Numbered from the stretch's first letter, positions 7,670 to 15,613 are shown. The stretch is 29,938 bases of DNA from RGIG5579 sp045602025 (GCA_045602025.1 JAZSAT010000030.1:1-29938); one strand, 5' to 3'. The notes: generated by a model not told the origin, from the letters alone. Program-made: numbers and translations.

Positions 7670-8386
7670 TTATTCGCCGAGCTTGATATTGATTCCGCCT
7701 TCGCTACTATTTTGTGTCGGAAGGAAAGGGATCAATTCCTTTGCCATATTGGATACGGGCATAGACTGCAAATAAACCTTACCGGGGCCCGTTACGCGGG
7801 TAAGAAAAAGCCCCTCCCCACCGAAGAAAATGTTCTTTGCACCCCTCACGGTCTCAATTTCCATACTGCAGCTTTCACTCATTGCCGCAAGGTAGCCGGT
7901 ATCGATCAAAATGCTCTCCCCTACACCGAGGGTATATTCCTTGCAATGACCGTCGATCTCCAAAAAGACCATGCCGCTCCCGGAAACCTTTTGCATAATA
8001 AAGCCCTCGCCGCCAAAGAAACCGCGGCTGAACTTCTTTTGAAAATAAATAGAAAGGTCAAGCCCCTTTTCCATCGCAAGAAAGCCTCTTTTTTGCACGA
8101 TAATGCTTTCGTTTTCCGTTACCTGAAAGGGAATGATGGAGCCGGGGAATGCAGATGCAAAGGCGATCATTCCGCTACCGCCCAGGGGCGTATATTCATT
8201 AAAGAAAATGGACTCTCCTGCAAAAATTCTGCCGAAAGCCTTTTTAAGACCTCCCGTATGAGTCTCCATATGCATGTTGGGACTCATCCAGCTCATAGAG
8301 CCGCTTTGAGTCAGAAGGGTCTGCCCAGCCTCGGGATAACAAATCACAACGGGAAGATGCCCGCCTTCAATTTCGTATCGGATCAT
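7670..8386 (-). CDS. AIM24 / TIGR00266 family protein
   Basis: A 238-residue beta-rich, glycine-rich protein of the AIM24/TIGR00266 family. Typical features are SGSMSWMSPN near residue 30, repeated GGEGF/GGEGL segments (FFGGEGFIMQKVSGSG, FFGGEGLFLTRVTGPG) and a predicted beta-roll with internal repetition. Bacterial members have no settled function; the yeast namesake is mitochondrial. There is no signal peptide. The ATG at 8386 is preferred over one 18 bp upstream because AAAGGAGAATTTTT precedes it directly. It is a single gene with its own near-consensus promoter. Confidence 0.85.
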   Translation of the reverse strand: MIRYEIEGGHLPVVICYPEAGQTLLTQSGSMSWMSPNMHMETHTGGLKKAFGRIFAGESIFFNEYTPLGGSGMIAFASAFPGSIIPFQVTENESIIVQKRGFLAMEKGLDLSIYFQKKFSRGFFGGEGFIMQKVSGSGMVFLEIDGHCKEYTLGVGESILIDTGYLAAMSESCSMEIETVRGAKNIFFGGEGLFLTRVTGPGKVYLQSMPVSNMAKELIPFLPTQNSSEGGINIKLGE

Positions 8387-8415
8387 AAAAATTCTCCTTT
8401 CCAATTTCTATTTTT

Positions 8416-8444
8416 ATTATAGCAACAAAAAAGGTAACTTGCAA
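8416..8444 (-). promoter_or_regulatory. Promoter of the AIM24 gene
   Basis: Minus-strand TTGCAA (8439-8444) and a perfect TATAAT (8416-8421) with a 17-bp spacer, about 30 bp upstream of the ATG at 8386. Confidence 0.7.
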
Positions 8445-8458
8445 TAAAAAATAAAAAT

Positions 8459-8480
8459 AAGACAGTCGATTGACTGTCTT
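8459..8480. terminator. Terminator downstream of tRNA-Gln
   Basis: AAGACAGTC (8459-8467) pairs with GACTGTCTT (8472-8480) around a 4-nt loop. On the minus strand it follows the tRNA 3' end by 6 nt and is followed by ATTTTTATTTTT. Confidence 0.8.
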
Positions 8481-8486
8481 ATTTTT

Positions 8487-8561
8487 TGGCTGCCGAACTA
8501 GGATTTGAACCCAGACAAACAGAGTCAGAGTCTGTCGTGCTAACCGTTACACTATTCGGCA
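8487..8561 (-). tRNA. tRNA-Gln, anticodon CTG
   Basis: The minus strand folds into a full cloverleaf of 75 nt. The acceptor stem is TGCCGAA/TTCGGCA, with a U1-A72 pair as is usual for tRNA-Gln. The anticodon stem is ACAGA/TCTGT around loop CTCTGAC, so the anticodon is CTG (8526-8528). The T arm is CTGGG-TTCAAAT-CCTAG, the discriminator base is G, and CCA is encoded (8487-8489). It reads CAG codons. It has its own promoter and terminator, so it is monocistronic. Confidence 0.95.
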
Positions 8562-8582
8562 ATATTTTTTTCAGCGACGATT

Positions 8583-8611
8583 ATGTTAACACATTTCCTT
8601 TATTTTGTCAA
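8583..8611 (-). promoter_or_regulatory. Promoter of tRNA-Gln
   Basis: Minus-strand consensus TTGACA (8606-8611), a 17-bp spacer and TAACAT (8583-8588), ending 21 bp upstream of the tRNA 5' end. Confidence 0.75.
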
Positions 8612-8659
8612 GAGAAATTTGAGAGTTTTTTTCTCTTTTTTGAAAGTTTTTATTTTTTG

Positions 8660-8688
8660 TTGAAATCTGTGAAAAACCGTGATAAAAT
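8660..8688 (+). promoter_or_regulatory. Promoter of mscL
   Basis: TTGAAA (8660-8665), a 17-bp spacer and TAAAAT (8683-8688). The expected transcript start is near 8695. An ATG that overlaps the -10 at 8687 is therefore not usable and the ATG at 8714 is preferred. Confidence 0.6.
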
Positions 8689-8713
8689 GGAAAAAAATGA
8701 AAGGGAACTAACT

Positions 8714-9118
8714 ATGAAAAAATTTATTGAAGAATTCAAAAAATTCGCTCTCCGCGGAAATGTACTTGATATGGCAGTCGGCATTATCGTCGGCGGCGCC
8801 TTTACCGCAATCGTCACTTCTCTTACGCAGAATTTTATTCAGCCTCTGCTTACCGTCATTCTCACCTGGGGATGGAAAACGGTAACCCTTGCCGGTATCG
8901 GCGAAGCGATTGCAAGCTTTTTATCCGCAGTGATCAACTTCCTTCTTACCGCGCTGGTGCTTTTCCTCCTTCTGAAAGGTGTGAATACCTTGATGAGCCT
9001 CGGCAAGAAAAAGGAAGCTCCTCCCGCACCAAAAACAAAAAAATGCCCTTTCTGCAAAAGCGACATTGCCATTGATGCAACTCGCTGCCCCCACTGCACA
9101 TCTCAAATTGAGGAATAA
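8714..9118 (+). CDS. mscL: Large-conductance mechanosensitive channel MscL with C-terminal zinc ribbon
   Basis: A 134-residue protein. Residues 1-45 carry the MscL signature (FKKFALRGNVLDMAVGIIVG, then GAFTAIVTS), covering the N-terminal helix and TM1. TM2 follows at about 70-95 (SAVINFLLTALVLFLLLKG). MscL forms a membrane pore that opens under membrane tension and releases solutes on osmotic downshock. The loop between the two helices is short. In place of the usual cytoplasmic helix bundle, the C-terminus holds a lysine/proline linker and a CPFC...CPHC zinc ribbon (about residues 113-128). The start at 8714 fits the promoter position and the family N-terminus; AAGGGA lies 8-9 bp upstream. 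It is a single gene closed by a strong terminator. Confidence 0.93.
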   Translation: MKKFIEEFKKFALRGNVLDMAVGIIVGGAFTAIVTSLTQNFIQPLLTVILTWGWKTVTLAGIGEAIASFLSAVINFLLTALVLFLLLKGVNTLMSLGKKKEAPPAPKTKKCPFCKSDIAIDATRCPHCTSQIEE

Positions 9119-9133
9119 AAAAGCAAGGATAGG

Positions 9134-9170
9134 AAAAGCCTTTTGACTTTGGAGTCAAAAGGCTTTTTTT
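9134..9170. terminator. Bidirectional terminator between mscL and the DUF21 operon
   Basis: A perfect 15-bp stem (9134-9148 with 9153-9167) around loop TTGG, followed by a T-run. On the minus strand it lies 2 bp beyond the stop of the convergent gene. Confidence 0.9.
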
Positions 9171-10471
9171 TAGTCTTCTTCGGGGATATCTTCTTTTGTA
9201 AAGGAGTGCGCAAGAACGAGAAGTCGTGTAATGCGGTGATGCTCATCTACCTCTTTTACAAGAAGGGTCAGGTGCTTATAATCAAAGGAGTCGAAGGGCT
9301 GCGGCATCGCGCCGATCTGCTCAGTTGCCCAGCCGCCCATCGTGGCACACTCTGTGTCCGGTTCATCCTCATCCATATCCATTTCATCGAAGAAATCGGT
9401 TAGATTCATTTCACCGACGCACTCGTATCTCTTATCGTCGATCTTCTGAAATTCATTAACGATATCGTCGTTTTCGTCCCAGATCTCACCTACGAGACAC
9501 TCCAAAACATCTTCCATGGTTACAATACCCAAAATGCCGCCGTATTCGTCCGCAACGGCAACCATATGAAGGCGGTGACGGCGGAACAGGTTCATAATAT
9601 CGGGAAGACGCATGGTTTTGGGAATAAATACCGGCTCCAGCATCAGATCAGAGATCTTTACATCGGGGTTATCCACAAGCTCTTTCAAAAGGTGCTTTAC
9701 AACAAGAATGCCTACCACATGGTCAATCGTTCCTTCATAAACAGGAAAACGGGAAAATTGCGTCTCTGCAATCACAGAAAGAACCTTTTCCATATCCTCA
9801 TTTACTTCAAAGCCAACAACATCAATTCGAGGTGTGAGAATATCTGCAGCATCCATATCGGTAAATTCCAGTGCAGACTGAAGAAGCTCGGTTTCATTTT
9901 CTTCCATAACGCCTTCTTCTTCGGCAGTATCCAGAATGTTTTCAAGCTCTTCCTCGGTAACGGTCACTTCTTGCCCGTCACGCTTACGGAAAATAAAGTT
10001 TACGCCCTTCATAAGTAAAGAGCTTGCCCAAACCAAGGGGAAGAAGATGATCATCAGAATGATAATGGGATACGCCGCCATTTTGGCAAAAGGCTCGTTG
10101 ATGCGGCGGGCGATCATCTTCGGTGTGATCTCACCTACGATCAGGATGATAATCGTCATCACAACCGTAACAAGTGATGCGGCAGTCCCCTCGTTCATAT
10201 GGATCTTTGCAGCCAGATCAATGGCAATAAAGGACATGATCATGGTCGCGCCGATATTTACCAGATTATTGCCGATCAAAACGGTAGAAAGGGCGTTATC
10301 ATAGTGATTATAAATAAAGGCGATCAGCTTCCAAATGGGAGAAGAGGGGTTTTCGCTCTCTTTTTTCACCTTGATTTTGCTTAAAGAGGTATAAGCGATC
10401 TCGGTACCGGAAAAGAAGGCAGAACCGATCAGGCACAGTACGATGCCGATATAAGGTAAGTATTTTTCCAT
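9170..10471 (-). CDS. DUF21/CBS/CorC membrane protein (CNNM/HlyC-CorC family), gene A
   Basis: A 433-residue protein. Residues 1-180 form the DUF21 (CNNM transmembrane) domain, with FFSGTEIAYTSLSKIK after TM1, GEITPKMIARR in the conserved GExxPK position, and about four hydrophobic segments. A CBS pair follows (VEDVL-type ends, with EYGGILGIVTMEDVLECLVG), and residues about 345-425 form the CorC_HlyC domain. The family is linked to Mg2+ or other divalent cation transport, or resistance, at the cytoplasmic membrane, and the CBS pair binds adenine nucleotides in characterised members. Old 'hemolysin' names are not informative. The ATG at 10471 follows AGGGGGTGCTGAT. It is the second gene of an operon, 12 bp after gene B. 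Confidence 0.88.
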   Translation of the reverse strand: MEKYLPYIGIVLCLIGSAFFSGTEIAYTSLSKIKVKKESENPSSPIWKLIAFIYNHYDNALSTVLIGNNLVNIGATMIMSFIAIDLAAKIHMNEGTAASLVTVVMTIIILIVGEITPKMIARRINEPFAKMAAYPIIILMIIFFPLVWASSLLMKGVNFIFRKRDGQEVTVTEEELENILDTAEEEGVMEENETELLQSALEFTDMDAADILTPRIDVVGFEVNEDMEKVLSVIAETQFSRFPVYEGTIDHVVGILVVKHLLKELVDNPDVKISDLMLEPVFIPKTMRLPDIMNLFRRHRLHMVAVADEYGGILGIVTMEDVLECLVGEIWDENDDIVNEFQKIDDKRYECVGEMNLTDFFDEMDMDEDEPDTECATMGGWATEQIGAMPQPFDSFDYKHLTLLVKEVDEHHRITRLLVLAHSFTKEDIPEED

Positions 10472-10483
10472 ATCAGCACCCCC

Positions 10484-11554
10484 TTACGCCAACTCCAGGC
10501 CTTCGCCTGTGTCGGTCTCATCCTGAATCTCGCCTACAAGCTCTTCCAGAATGTCTTCCATCGTAATGATGCCGACCTTTTTACGCTTTTCATCGGTAAG
10601 GAAGATCATATGAAGCTTATTTAATCTCATTCTCTGAAGAAGCTCTCCGATATCCGTTTTATAATCAAACACATAGGGTTTCAAAAGAATTTTTCTTAAA
10701 ACCACAGGCTTGCCTGTTGCGTGAAGAGAAAGGTAAAGGTTTGCAGGCAAGATGCCGATCACATTTTCTTCCTTCCCTTCGTAAACGGGAATACGGGAAT
10801 AGGGGCTTGTTTTGATGATCTCAACCAGCTTTGCCTTGGGCGTAGTACTGGAAACAGTGACCACCTGATCCATAGGAACCATAATATCCTGAGCCGTTTT
10901 TTCACGGAACTCCATAGCGGAATTAACGAGTGCCTGCTTTTCGGGCTCTAAAACTCCCTCATCCTCGATGGTTTCGATAATGCTGATGATTTCCTCTTCC
11001 GTTACGGTATTCTGTTCACCGGTAGAGAACATACGGGCAAAAAAATCGGAAATTGCCGTAAAAACAGCAGAAATCGGAGACAACACCCGAACCAGAAACT
11101 TCATAGAGGCAGCAAAGGAAAGTGAAAATTTCTCATTATGTACCTTGGCAATGCTCTTGGGGATCATTTCCGCAAAGAGATACACGATCAAAGTCGTTAC
11201 AAAGGTACCTATAAGAGAATAGGAATCCGCCTTGTCACCGAACATTTCCACCAAAAACAAGGTGGTAAGAGTCGCACCGGCCACATGGAAAATATTATTT
11301 CCGATGAGAAGGGTGGTAAGTGTTTTGTCGAAATGCTCTGTGATCCAAAGCGCCTTTTTTGCCTTTTTGTTTCCTTTATCCGTCAGCGTTCTGAGCTTTA
11401 CCTTGCTGACGGCGGTGAATGCTGTTTCCGAGGAAGCAAAATATGCCGCAAAAATCAGACACAAAATATAAAGCAAGACGATGGCACCAATGCCCATACC
11501 GGAGCCTGTGCCCATTGATGAAGCCAACAATATACTATTACCCGCGGGATCCAC
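10484..11554 (-). CDS. DUF21/CBS membrane protein lacking the CorC domain, gene B
   Basis: A 356-residue paralogue of the next gene. It has the DUF21 membrane domain (SSETAFTAVSKVKLRTL, AEMIPKSIAKV) and a CBS pair ending in VGIITMEDILEELVGEIQ. The chain stops about 12 residues later, so the C-terminal CorC_HlyC domain present in the two other family members here is missing. The stop is followed directly by the next gene's ribosome site, so the short form looks native rather than frameshifted. I choose the GTG at 11554: it follows AAAGGAG by 11 nt, whereas an in-frame ATG at 11638 lies inside the promoter -35 box. It is co-transcribed with gene A, and a heterodimer is plausible. Confidence 0.85.
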   Translation of the reverse strand: MDPAGNSILLASSMGTGSGMGIGAIVLLYILCLIFAAYFASSETAFTAVSKVKLRTLTDKGNKKAKKALWITEHFDKTLTTLLIGNNIFHVAGATLTTLFLVEMFGDKADSYSLIGTFVTTLIVYLFAEMIPKSIAKVHNEKFSLSFAASMKFLVRVLSPISAVFTAISDFFARMFSTGEQNTVTEEEIISIIETIEDEGVLEPEKQALVNSAMEFREKTAQDIMVPMDQVVTVSSTTPKAKLVEIIKTSPYSRIPVYEGKEENVIGILPANLYLSLHATGKPVVLRKILLKPYVFDYKTDIGELLQRMRLNKLHMIFLTDEKRKKVGIITMEDILEELVGEIQDETDTGEGLELA

Positions 11555-11609
11555 GAAAAAACCAACTCCTTTGTTGTAAAATAAATGCACTTTATGCGCG
11601 GCTATAGAT

Positions 11610-11638
11610 ATTATAACATAGAATAAATATAAATGCAA
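11610..11638 (-). promoter_or_regulatory. Promoter of the two-gene DUF21 operon
   Basis: Minus-strand TTGCAT (11633-11638), a 17-bp spacer and a perfect TATAAT (11610-11615). It gives a leader of about 50 nt before the GTG at 11554. Confidence 0.7.
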
Positions 11639-11706
11639 GTTTTACAGGCAGAATCCTTCTTTTGTTGGCTTTTTCATAGATCCTTCCATTCTTTGTCCAA
11701 AATTTC

Positions 11707-11735
11707 TTGAACTCTTTTTTGCCTTGTGGTAAAAT
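11707..11735 (+). promoter_or_regulatory. Promoter of the GH2 gene
   Basis: TTGAAC (11707-11712), a 17-bp spacer and TAAAAT (11730-11735), about 25 bp upstream of the ATG. It is divergent from the DUF21 operon promoter. Confidence 0.6.
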
Positions 11736-11760
11736 AATAAAAAAACTCAGGAAAAATATT

Positions 11761-13500
11761 ATGAGAAAAAGAAATACTTCCGCCATTACAACACCATATG
11801 AAAAGCAAACAGATCGCGAAAAGATTCCCTTTTCCGATTATCCGCGCCCTACCCTTATGCGCGATTCCTTCTTTTGCCTCAACGGAAAATGGGATTTTGG
11901 TATAAAAAGAAAAGGTACCTTTACTCCCATGGGAAAAATTTTGGTGCCATATCCTCCCGAAAGCCGTCTTTCCGGCATTGGAAAGCACTTCAGGAAAAAC
12001 GATATCCTTTGCTACTCCACAAATTTTACTCTGCCGAAGGATTTCAAAAAAGACCGTGTCATTCTTCACTTCGGTGCAGTAGACCAGGAGGCAGAGGTTT
12101 TTCTCAACGAACAGAAGGTGGGAACAAATAAGGGCGGATACCTTCCCTTCTCCTTTGATATCACCTCCTTTTTAAAAGAGAGTGACAACCGGCTTTCTCT
12201 TTTTGTAAAGGATCCTCTTGATAAAAAGCTTCCCTACGGAAAACAGACGGAAAAGCCCGGTGGGATGTGGTACACCCCCGTCAGCGGTATCTGGCAAACG
12301 GTATGGCTGGAAAGTGTGCCGAAAAATCATATTACCGAGCTGAAAATTTCCACCACAGAAAAAGAAGCCGTCATTCAGATCGAAGGCGGAGAGGAAACGA
12401 AAAAGCTCATTTTATTCGGATTCGGATCTGCAGAAGAGTATCGCTTCAAAGGAGATCGGATCACCCTTTCTTTCCCGGAGGGAAAGCTTTGGTCACCGGA
12501 AGAACCGAACCTTTACCGTTTCACCCTCATTTCCGGAGAGGATCGGATCGAATCCTACTTTGCGCTGCGGCGCATTTCTGTTGAAAGGATCGGCAATACC
12601 CCCCTTTTGTGCCTCAACGCAAAGCCCTGCTATTTTCACGGTGTGCTGGATCAGGGATACTTCCCGGACGGCATTTTCCTTCCCGCAACATCGGAAGGAT
12701 TCCGAGAAGATATTCTCCAAATGAAAGCTTGCGGCTTTAATATGCTCCGCAAGCATATAAAAATTGAGCCTGAGATCTTTTACTATGAGTGCGACCGACT
12801 TGGTATGGTAGTTTTTCAGGATATGATCAACAACGGCAAATACTCCTTCCTGAGAGACACCGCCTTACCTACCATTGGCATCAAAAAAGGAATTCGTGTC
12901 AAACGGAATAAAGAAGAGATGGAAGCCTTTCTCAAAACAAGCCTTGGCATTCAAAGGGCACTTTTTAACCACCCTTCCGTTTTGTACTACACCATTTTCA
13001 ATGAAGGATGGGGTCAGTTTGATGCGGACAGCGTATATGAACTGCTGAAAAAAGCAGATCCCGATCGCATTTACGACACCACCTCCGGCTGGTTTTTTGA
13101 AACAAAAAGCGATGTAGACAGCCACCATATTTACTTTAAAAAATTAAAGCTTCCCTCTCCCGAAAGTCGCCCTCTTGTGTTATCGGAATTCGGCGGGTAC
13201 GCTTGCAAAATAAAAGGACACAGCTTTGTAGAAAAAGGTGGATTCGGCTATCGTTTTTTCAAAAACAAAGGCGATTGGGAAAAAGCGGTCATTGCCCTTT
13301 ATGAAAAGGAAGTGCTCCCTCTTGTGAAAAAAGGCCTTTCCGCTACCGTTCTCACTCAGTTTTCCGATGTGGAAGAAGAGACCAACGGCCTTTTAACCTA
13401 TGACCGCAAGGTTTTAAAGGGAAATGCATCGGCATTTTTCAAAACGGCTGAGTTATTAAAAGCTGCTTTTGAAGAAAAGTTTTCTTCCGACTTGAAATAA
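11761..13500 (+). CDS. Glycoside hydrolase family 2 protein (beta-galactosidase/glucuronidase-like), intracellular
   Basis: A 579-residue protein with the GH2 layout. An N-terminal jelly-roll sugar-binding domain (LNGKWDFGI, then HFGAVDQEAEVFLNEQKVG) is followed by a short immunoglobulin-like domain and a TIM barrel from about residue 290 (FREDILQMKACGFNMLRKH). The acid/base glutamate is E415 in FNEGWGQF, and the nucleophile is very likely E476 in VLSEFGG. It hydrolyses beta-linked sugars with retention; whether galactoside, glucuronide, mannoside or arabinoside cannot be read here. No signal peptide is visible, so it probably acts on imported oligosaccharides. The ATG at 11761 is preceded by AGGA; the longer in-frame start at 11707 would lie in the -35 box. 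No terminator separates it from trpS. Confidence 0.88.
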   Translation: MRKRNTSAITTPYEKQTDREKIPFSDYPRPTLMRDSFFCLNGKWDFGIKRKGTFTPMGKILVPYPPESRLSGIGKHFRKNDILCYSTNFTLPKDFKKDRVILHFGAVDQEAEVFLNEQKVGTNKGGYLPFSFDITSFLKESDNRLSLFVKDPLDKKLPYGKQTEKPGGMWYTPVSGIWQTVWLESVPKNHITELKISTTEKEAVIQIEGGEETKKLILFGFGSAEEYRFKGDRITLSFPEGKLWSPEEPNLYRFTLISGEDRIESYFALRRISVERIGNTPLLCLNAKPCYFHGVLDQGYFPDGIFLPATSEGFREDILQMKACGFNMLRKHIKIEPEIFYYECDRLGMVVFQDMINNGKYSFLRDTALPTIGIKKGIRVKRNKEEMEAFLKTSLGIQRALFNHPSVLYYTIFNEGWGQFDADSVYELLKKADPDRIYDTTSGWFFETKSDVDSHHIYFKKLKLPSPESRPLVLSEFGGYACKIKGHSFVEKGGFGYRFFKNKGDWEKAVIALYEKEVLPLVKKGLSATVLTQFSDVEEETNGLLTYDRKVLKGNASAFFKTAELLKAAFEEKFSSDLK

Positions 13501-13520
13501 TACAAAAAATGTGTTATCAT
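13492..13520 (+). promoter_or_regulatory. trpS promoter overlapping the GH2 stop codon
   Basis: TTGAAA (13492-13497), a 17-bp spacer and TATCAT (13515-13520). The -35 box lies in the last codons of the GH2 gene. I see no T-box element or terminator in the short leader before the trpS start. Confidence 0.6.
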
Positions 13521-13558
13521 AGTTTCACTTTTTGATGAACCCCTTGAAAGGAATCGAT

Positions 13559-14566
13559 ATGGAACAAACCGAAAACAAAAAGAGAATATTTTCTGCGGTT
13601 CAGCCTTCAGGCAATCTGACCCTGGGCAATTACTTGGGTGCACTGAAAAACTGGGCTGAACTTCAGGATGAGTTTGAATGCATTTACTGCGTGGCTGATC
13701 TGCACGCCATTACCGTTCGTCAGGAGCCTGCGGTTCTGAGAAAGAAGAGTCTGGATACCCTTGCCCTTTATCTGGCCAGCGGCATCGATCCCAAGAAGGC
13801 AGCCTTCTTCCTTCAAAGCCATGTGCCCGAGCACACACAGCTCTCCTGGGTTTTGGGATGCAACACGATGTTCGGCGAGCTTTCCCGTATGACGCAGTTT
13901 AAGGATAAGAGTCAAAAACACGCAGACAACATCAATGCAGGACTTTTCACCTATCCCGTGCTGATGGCCGCAGACATTCTTCTGTATCAGGCAGATTTGG
14001 TACCGGTAGGAAGCGATCAGAAGCAGCATATCGAGCTTGCCCGCGACATTGCTTGCCGTTTCAACGGTGCATACTCCCCCACCTTCACCGTACCCGAAGC
14101 ATACATTTTAAAATCCAGTGCAAGGATCATGTCTTTGGCAGAGCCGGAAAGAAAAATGTCAAAATCCGACCCTAACGCCAATGCATCCATCTTCCTTTTG
14201 GATTCCAAGGACGATATTATCCGCAAATTCAAGCGCGCAGTAACTGACTCGGAAGCAAGAGTCGCCTGTGATCCCGAGCGTCCCGGTATTTATAACCTTG
14301 TGAACATCTACTCTTGCCTTACCGGCAAAAGTGCAGAAGAGATCGAAAAGGAGTTTGACGGAAAAGGCTACGGTGATTTTAAAATTGCCGTCGGCGAAGC
14401 CTGTGCCGATGCACTCGCTCCTCTTCAGGCAGAATTCAGCCGTTTGACCAAAGAAAAATGCTTCCTTGACGAGATCTTAAAGGAAGGTACCGAGAAAGCC
14501 TCCTATATCGCAAGAAAGACCATTTCAAAGGTTTACCGCAAGGTGGGCTTCTATCAAGGAAAATGA
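13559..14566 (+). CDS. trpS: Tryptophanyl-tRNA synthetase
   Basis: A 335-residue class I aminoacyl-tRNA synthetase, normal length for bacterial TrpRS. The HIGH-type motif appears as PSGNLTLGNYLG (residues 16-27) and the KMSKS motif is complete at 199-203 (RKMSKSDPNA). Intermediate family blocks such as GELSRMTQFKDK and PVLMAADILLYQADLVPVG, followed by SDQKQH, are also present. It charges tRNA-Trp with tryptophan in the cytoplasm. The ATG at 13559 follows GAAAGGAATCGAT; the ATG at 13532 lacks such a site. It has its own promoter and a strong terminator downstream. Confidence 0.96.
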   Translation: MEQTENKKRIFSAVQPSGNLTLGNYLGALKNWAELQDEFECIYCVADLHAITVRQEPAVLRKKSLDTLALYLASGIDPKKAAFFLQSHVPEHTQLSWVLGCNTMFGELSRMTQFKDKSQKHADNINAGLFTYPVLMAADILLYQADLVPVGSDQKQHIELARDIACRFNGAYSPTFTVPEAYILKSSARIMSLAEPERKMSKSDPNANASIFLLDSKDDIIRKFKRAVTDSEARVACDPERPGIYNLVNIYSCLTGKSAEEIEKEFDGKGYGDFKIAVGEACADALAPLQAEFSRLTKEKCFLDEILKEGTEKASYIARKTISKVYRKVGFYQGK

Positions 14567-14621
14567 CCTCTTTCTCAAGAGAATGCAAGCTGTAAAGCTT
14601 TTTAACCTTGTTATTCCTTTA

Positions 14622-14656
14622 AAAAAATCCTTTGCCCTGTGGGCAAAGGATTTTTT
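14622..14656. terminator. Bidirectional terminator between trpS and the small-protein operon
   Basis: A perfect 16-bp stem (14622-14637 with 14641-14656) around loop TGT, with A-run and T-run flanks, so it works in both directions. A smaller AAGCT/AGCTT hairpin lies just before it near 14587-14603. Confidence 0.9.
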
Positions 14657-14957
14657 ATTTGGACAGAAGAACATAAAGAAGGATTCCAAGGAGAACCACA
14701 TCGTTTTCCGTATTGTCACAAAGAAGAAAAACGATCAATGAAACAAGAGCAGAATCCTCAGGAGAGATCATTTCAAGAAGACCTGCAAGACTTTTCGGCT
14801 CCTCCTGAAAAACTTCCTCTTTTCCTATGGTAGGCAAAACCGCGGGAGCAGGATCCCTTTCCTTTAAAAGGCGGATGTATTCCTCCCTTTCCTTGGCGTA
14901 TTGAAAAGCGGAAGGGTCAGGAACAAACCCTTGTTTTCTCAAAGTACCCGAATACAT
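14655..14957 (-). CDS. Small protein with hydrophobic C-terminal half-repeats, unrecognised
   Basis: A 100-residue protein and last gene of a three-gene operon. The N-terminal half is charged and proline-rich (YAKEREEYIRLLKERDPAP). The C-terminal ~35 residues hold two short hydrophobic half-repeats separated by an acidic turn: DSALVSLIVFLL, then CDNTEND, then VVLLGILLYVLLSK. The repeats are too short to be sure membrane spans. From memory, similar leucine-rich tails occur in unnamed clostridial proteins next to homologues of the preceding gene, but I cannot check this. AAAGGGTGG precedes the ATG by 5 nt. The stop lies inside the terminator arm. Confidence 0.7.
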   Translation of the reverse strand: MYSGTLRKQGFVPDPSAFQYAKEREEYIRLLKERDPAPAVLPTIGKEEVFQEEPKSLAGLLEMISPEDSALVSLIVFLLCDNTENDVVLLGILLYVLLSK

Positions 14958-14970
14958 TTTTCCACCCTTT

Positions 14971-15324
14971 CTACAAAAGCTTTTGTGTGGAGGTGATCAG
15001 ATCAAGGGTTTTCATCGTACCGATGATCTTATCCAGCTTTTCCTTTTTGTTTTCTTTAACAAAAGGACGCATAGCAAGAAGAAGATTGACCCTCTCGCGA
15101 CTTCCGTTTCCCAAAAGACGAAGAGCCTCCGAAATGGCAGGAGAACGAACCAATTCCATTACGGGATCCGCTTTCGGTGCATTCCCCTTCTGACTGTCGT
15201 GCTTTTCCTCCTCTGTTCTCTCCTTGCCTTCTCTTGCGGCAAAGCCTTTCGCGATCTCGGTGATCTTTGCCATACTTTCCGGATCGGAAAGCACCGTTTT
15301 CAATTTATCGGAAAAGCTGTCCAT
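14971..15324 (-). CDS. Conserved small clostridial protein of unknown function
   Basis: A 117-residue, mostly helical and charged protein. It begins MDSFSDKLKTVLSDPESMAK, has a low-complexity KE-rich linker (residues 30-50), and ends with a helical block, RVNLLLAMRPFVKENKKEKL, then DKIIGTMKTLDLI. This layout (an 'xxLSDPExMxKI' N-terminus plus an 'LLxAxRPFLxxxRxxKLDxAI' block) is one I recall from many unnamed clostridial proteins; no function is established. Its ATG directly follows the TAA of the upstream gene (TAAATG), so it is translationally coupled. There is no signal peptide. Confidence 0.75.
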   Translation of the reverse strand: MDSFSDKLKTVLSDPESMAKITEIAKGFAAREGKERTEEEKHDSQKGNAPKADPVMELVRSPAISEALRLLGNGSRERVNLLLAMRPFVKENKKEKLDKIIGTMKTLDLITSTQKLL

Positions 15325-15582
15325 TTACTTCTTCTCTATTTCCGCACGAATATTTTGAATGATATCATTCATCATCTCTTCTCCGAGACTTTCCTGAACA
15401 CGCTTCAGGTCCTCGTCGGTAAGATTCTGAACTGCCTGACGAATCTTTGTCATATCCGAAAGATACATATTCGCAAGATTCGGATCGAATCCCATATTCC
15501 GTGCTACACTCCCGAGGCTGTTTTTCAGCGTTTCATCATCCAATGCGGAGATCTGATCGATAAGCTCCTTGCCATATTCCAT
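15325..15582 (-). CDS. Small acidic helical protein, unrecognised
   Basis: An 85-residue protein and first gene of the three-gene operon. It is predicted helical and acidic, with no cysteine or membrane segment (ELIDQISALDDETLKNSLGS, then NLTDEDLKRVQESLGEEMMN). AAAAGGAGAG lies 7 nt before the ATG, a strong ribosome site. I do not recognise the family. The stop abuts the next start, which implies the two proteins are made together and may interact. The likely promoter carries a perfect SigE-type -10 box, so expression in the sporulating mother cell is a possibility. Confidence 0.72.
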   Translation of the reverse strand: MEYGKELIDQISALDDETLKNSLGSVARNMGFDPNLANMYLSDMTKIRQAVQNLTDEDLKRVQESLGEEMMNDIIQNIRAEIEKK

Positions 15583-15613
15583 AAAATACTCTCCTTTTGA
15601 CTTGTTTTATTTC

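Noticed and set aside
8486..8713. Long N-terminal extension of MscL
   Set aside because: It would read through the tRNA-Gln gene and both promoters; the MscL family N-terminus begins at 8714.
10484..11554. Gene B as a frameshifted pseudogene
   Set aside because: The frame is clean to a stop placed just before the next gene's ribosome site, and no CorC-like remnant is visible in other frames of the 12-bp gap.
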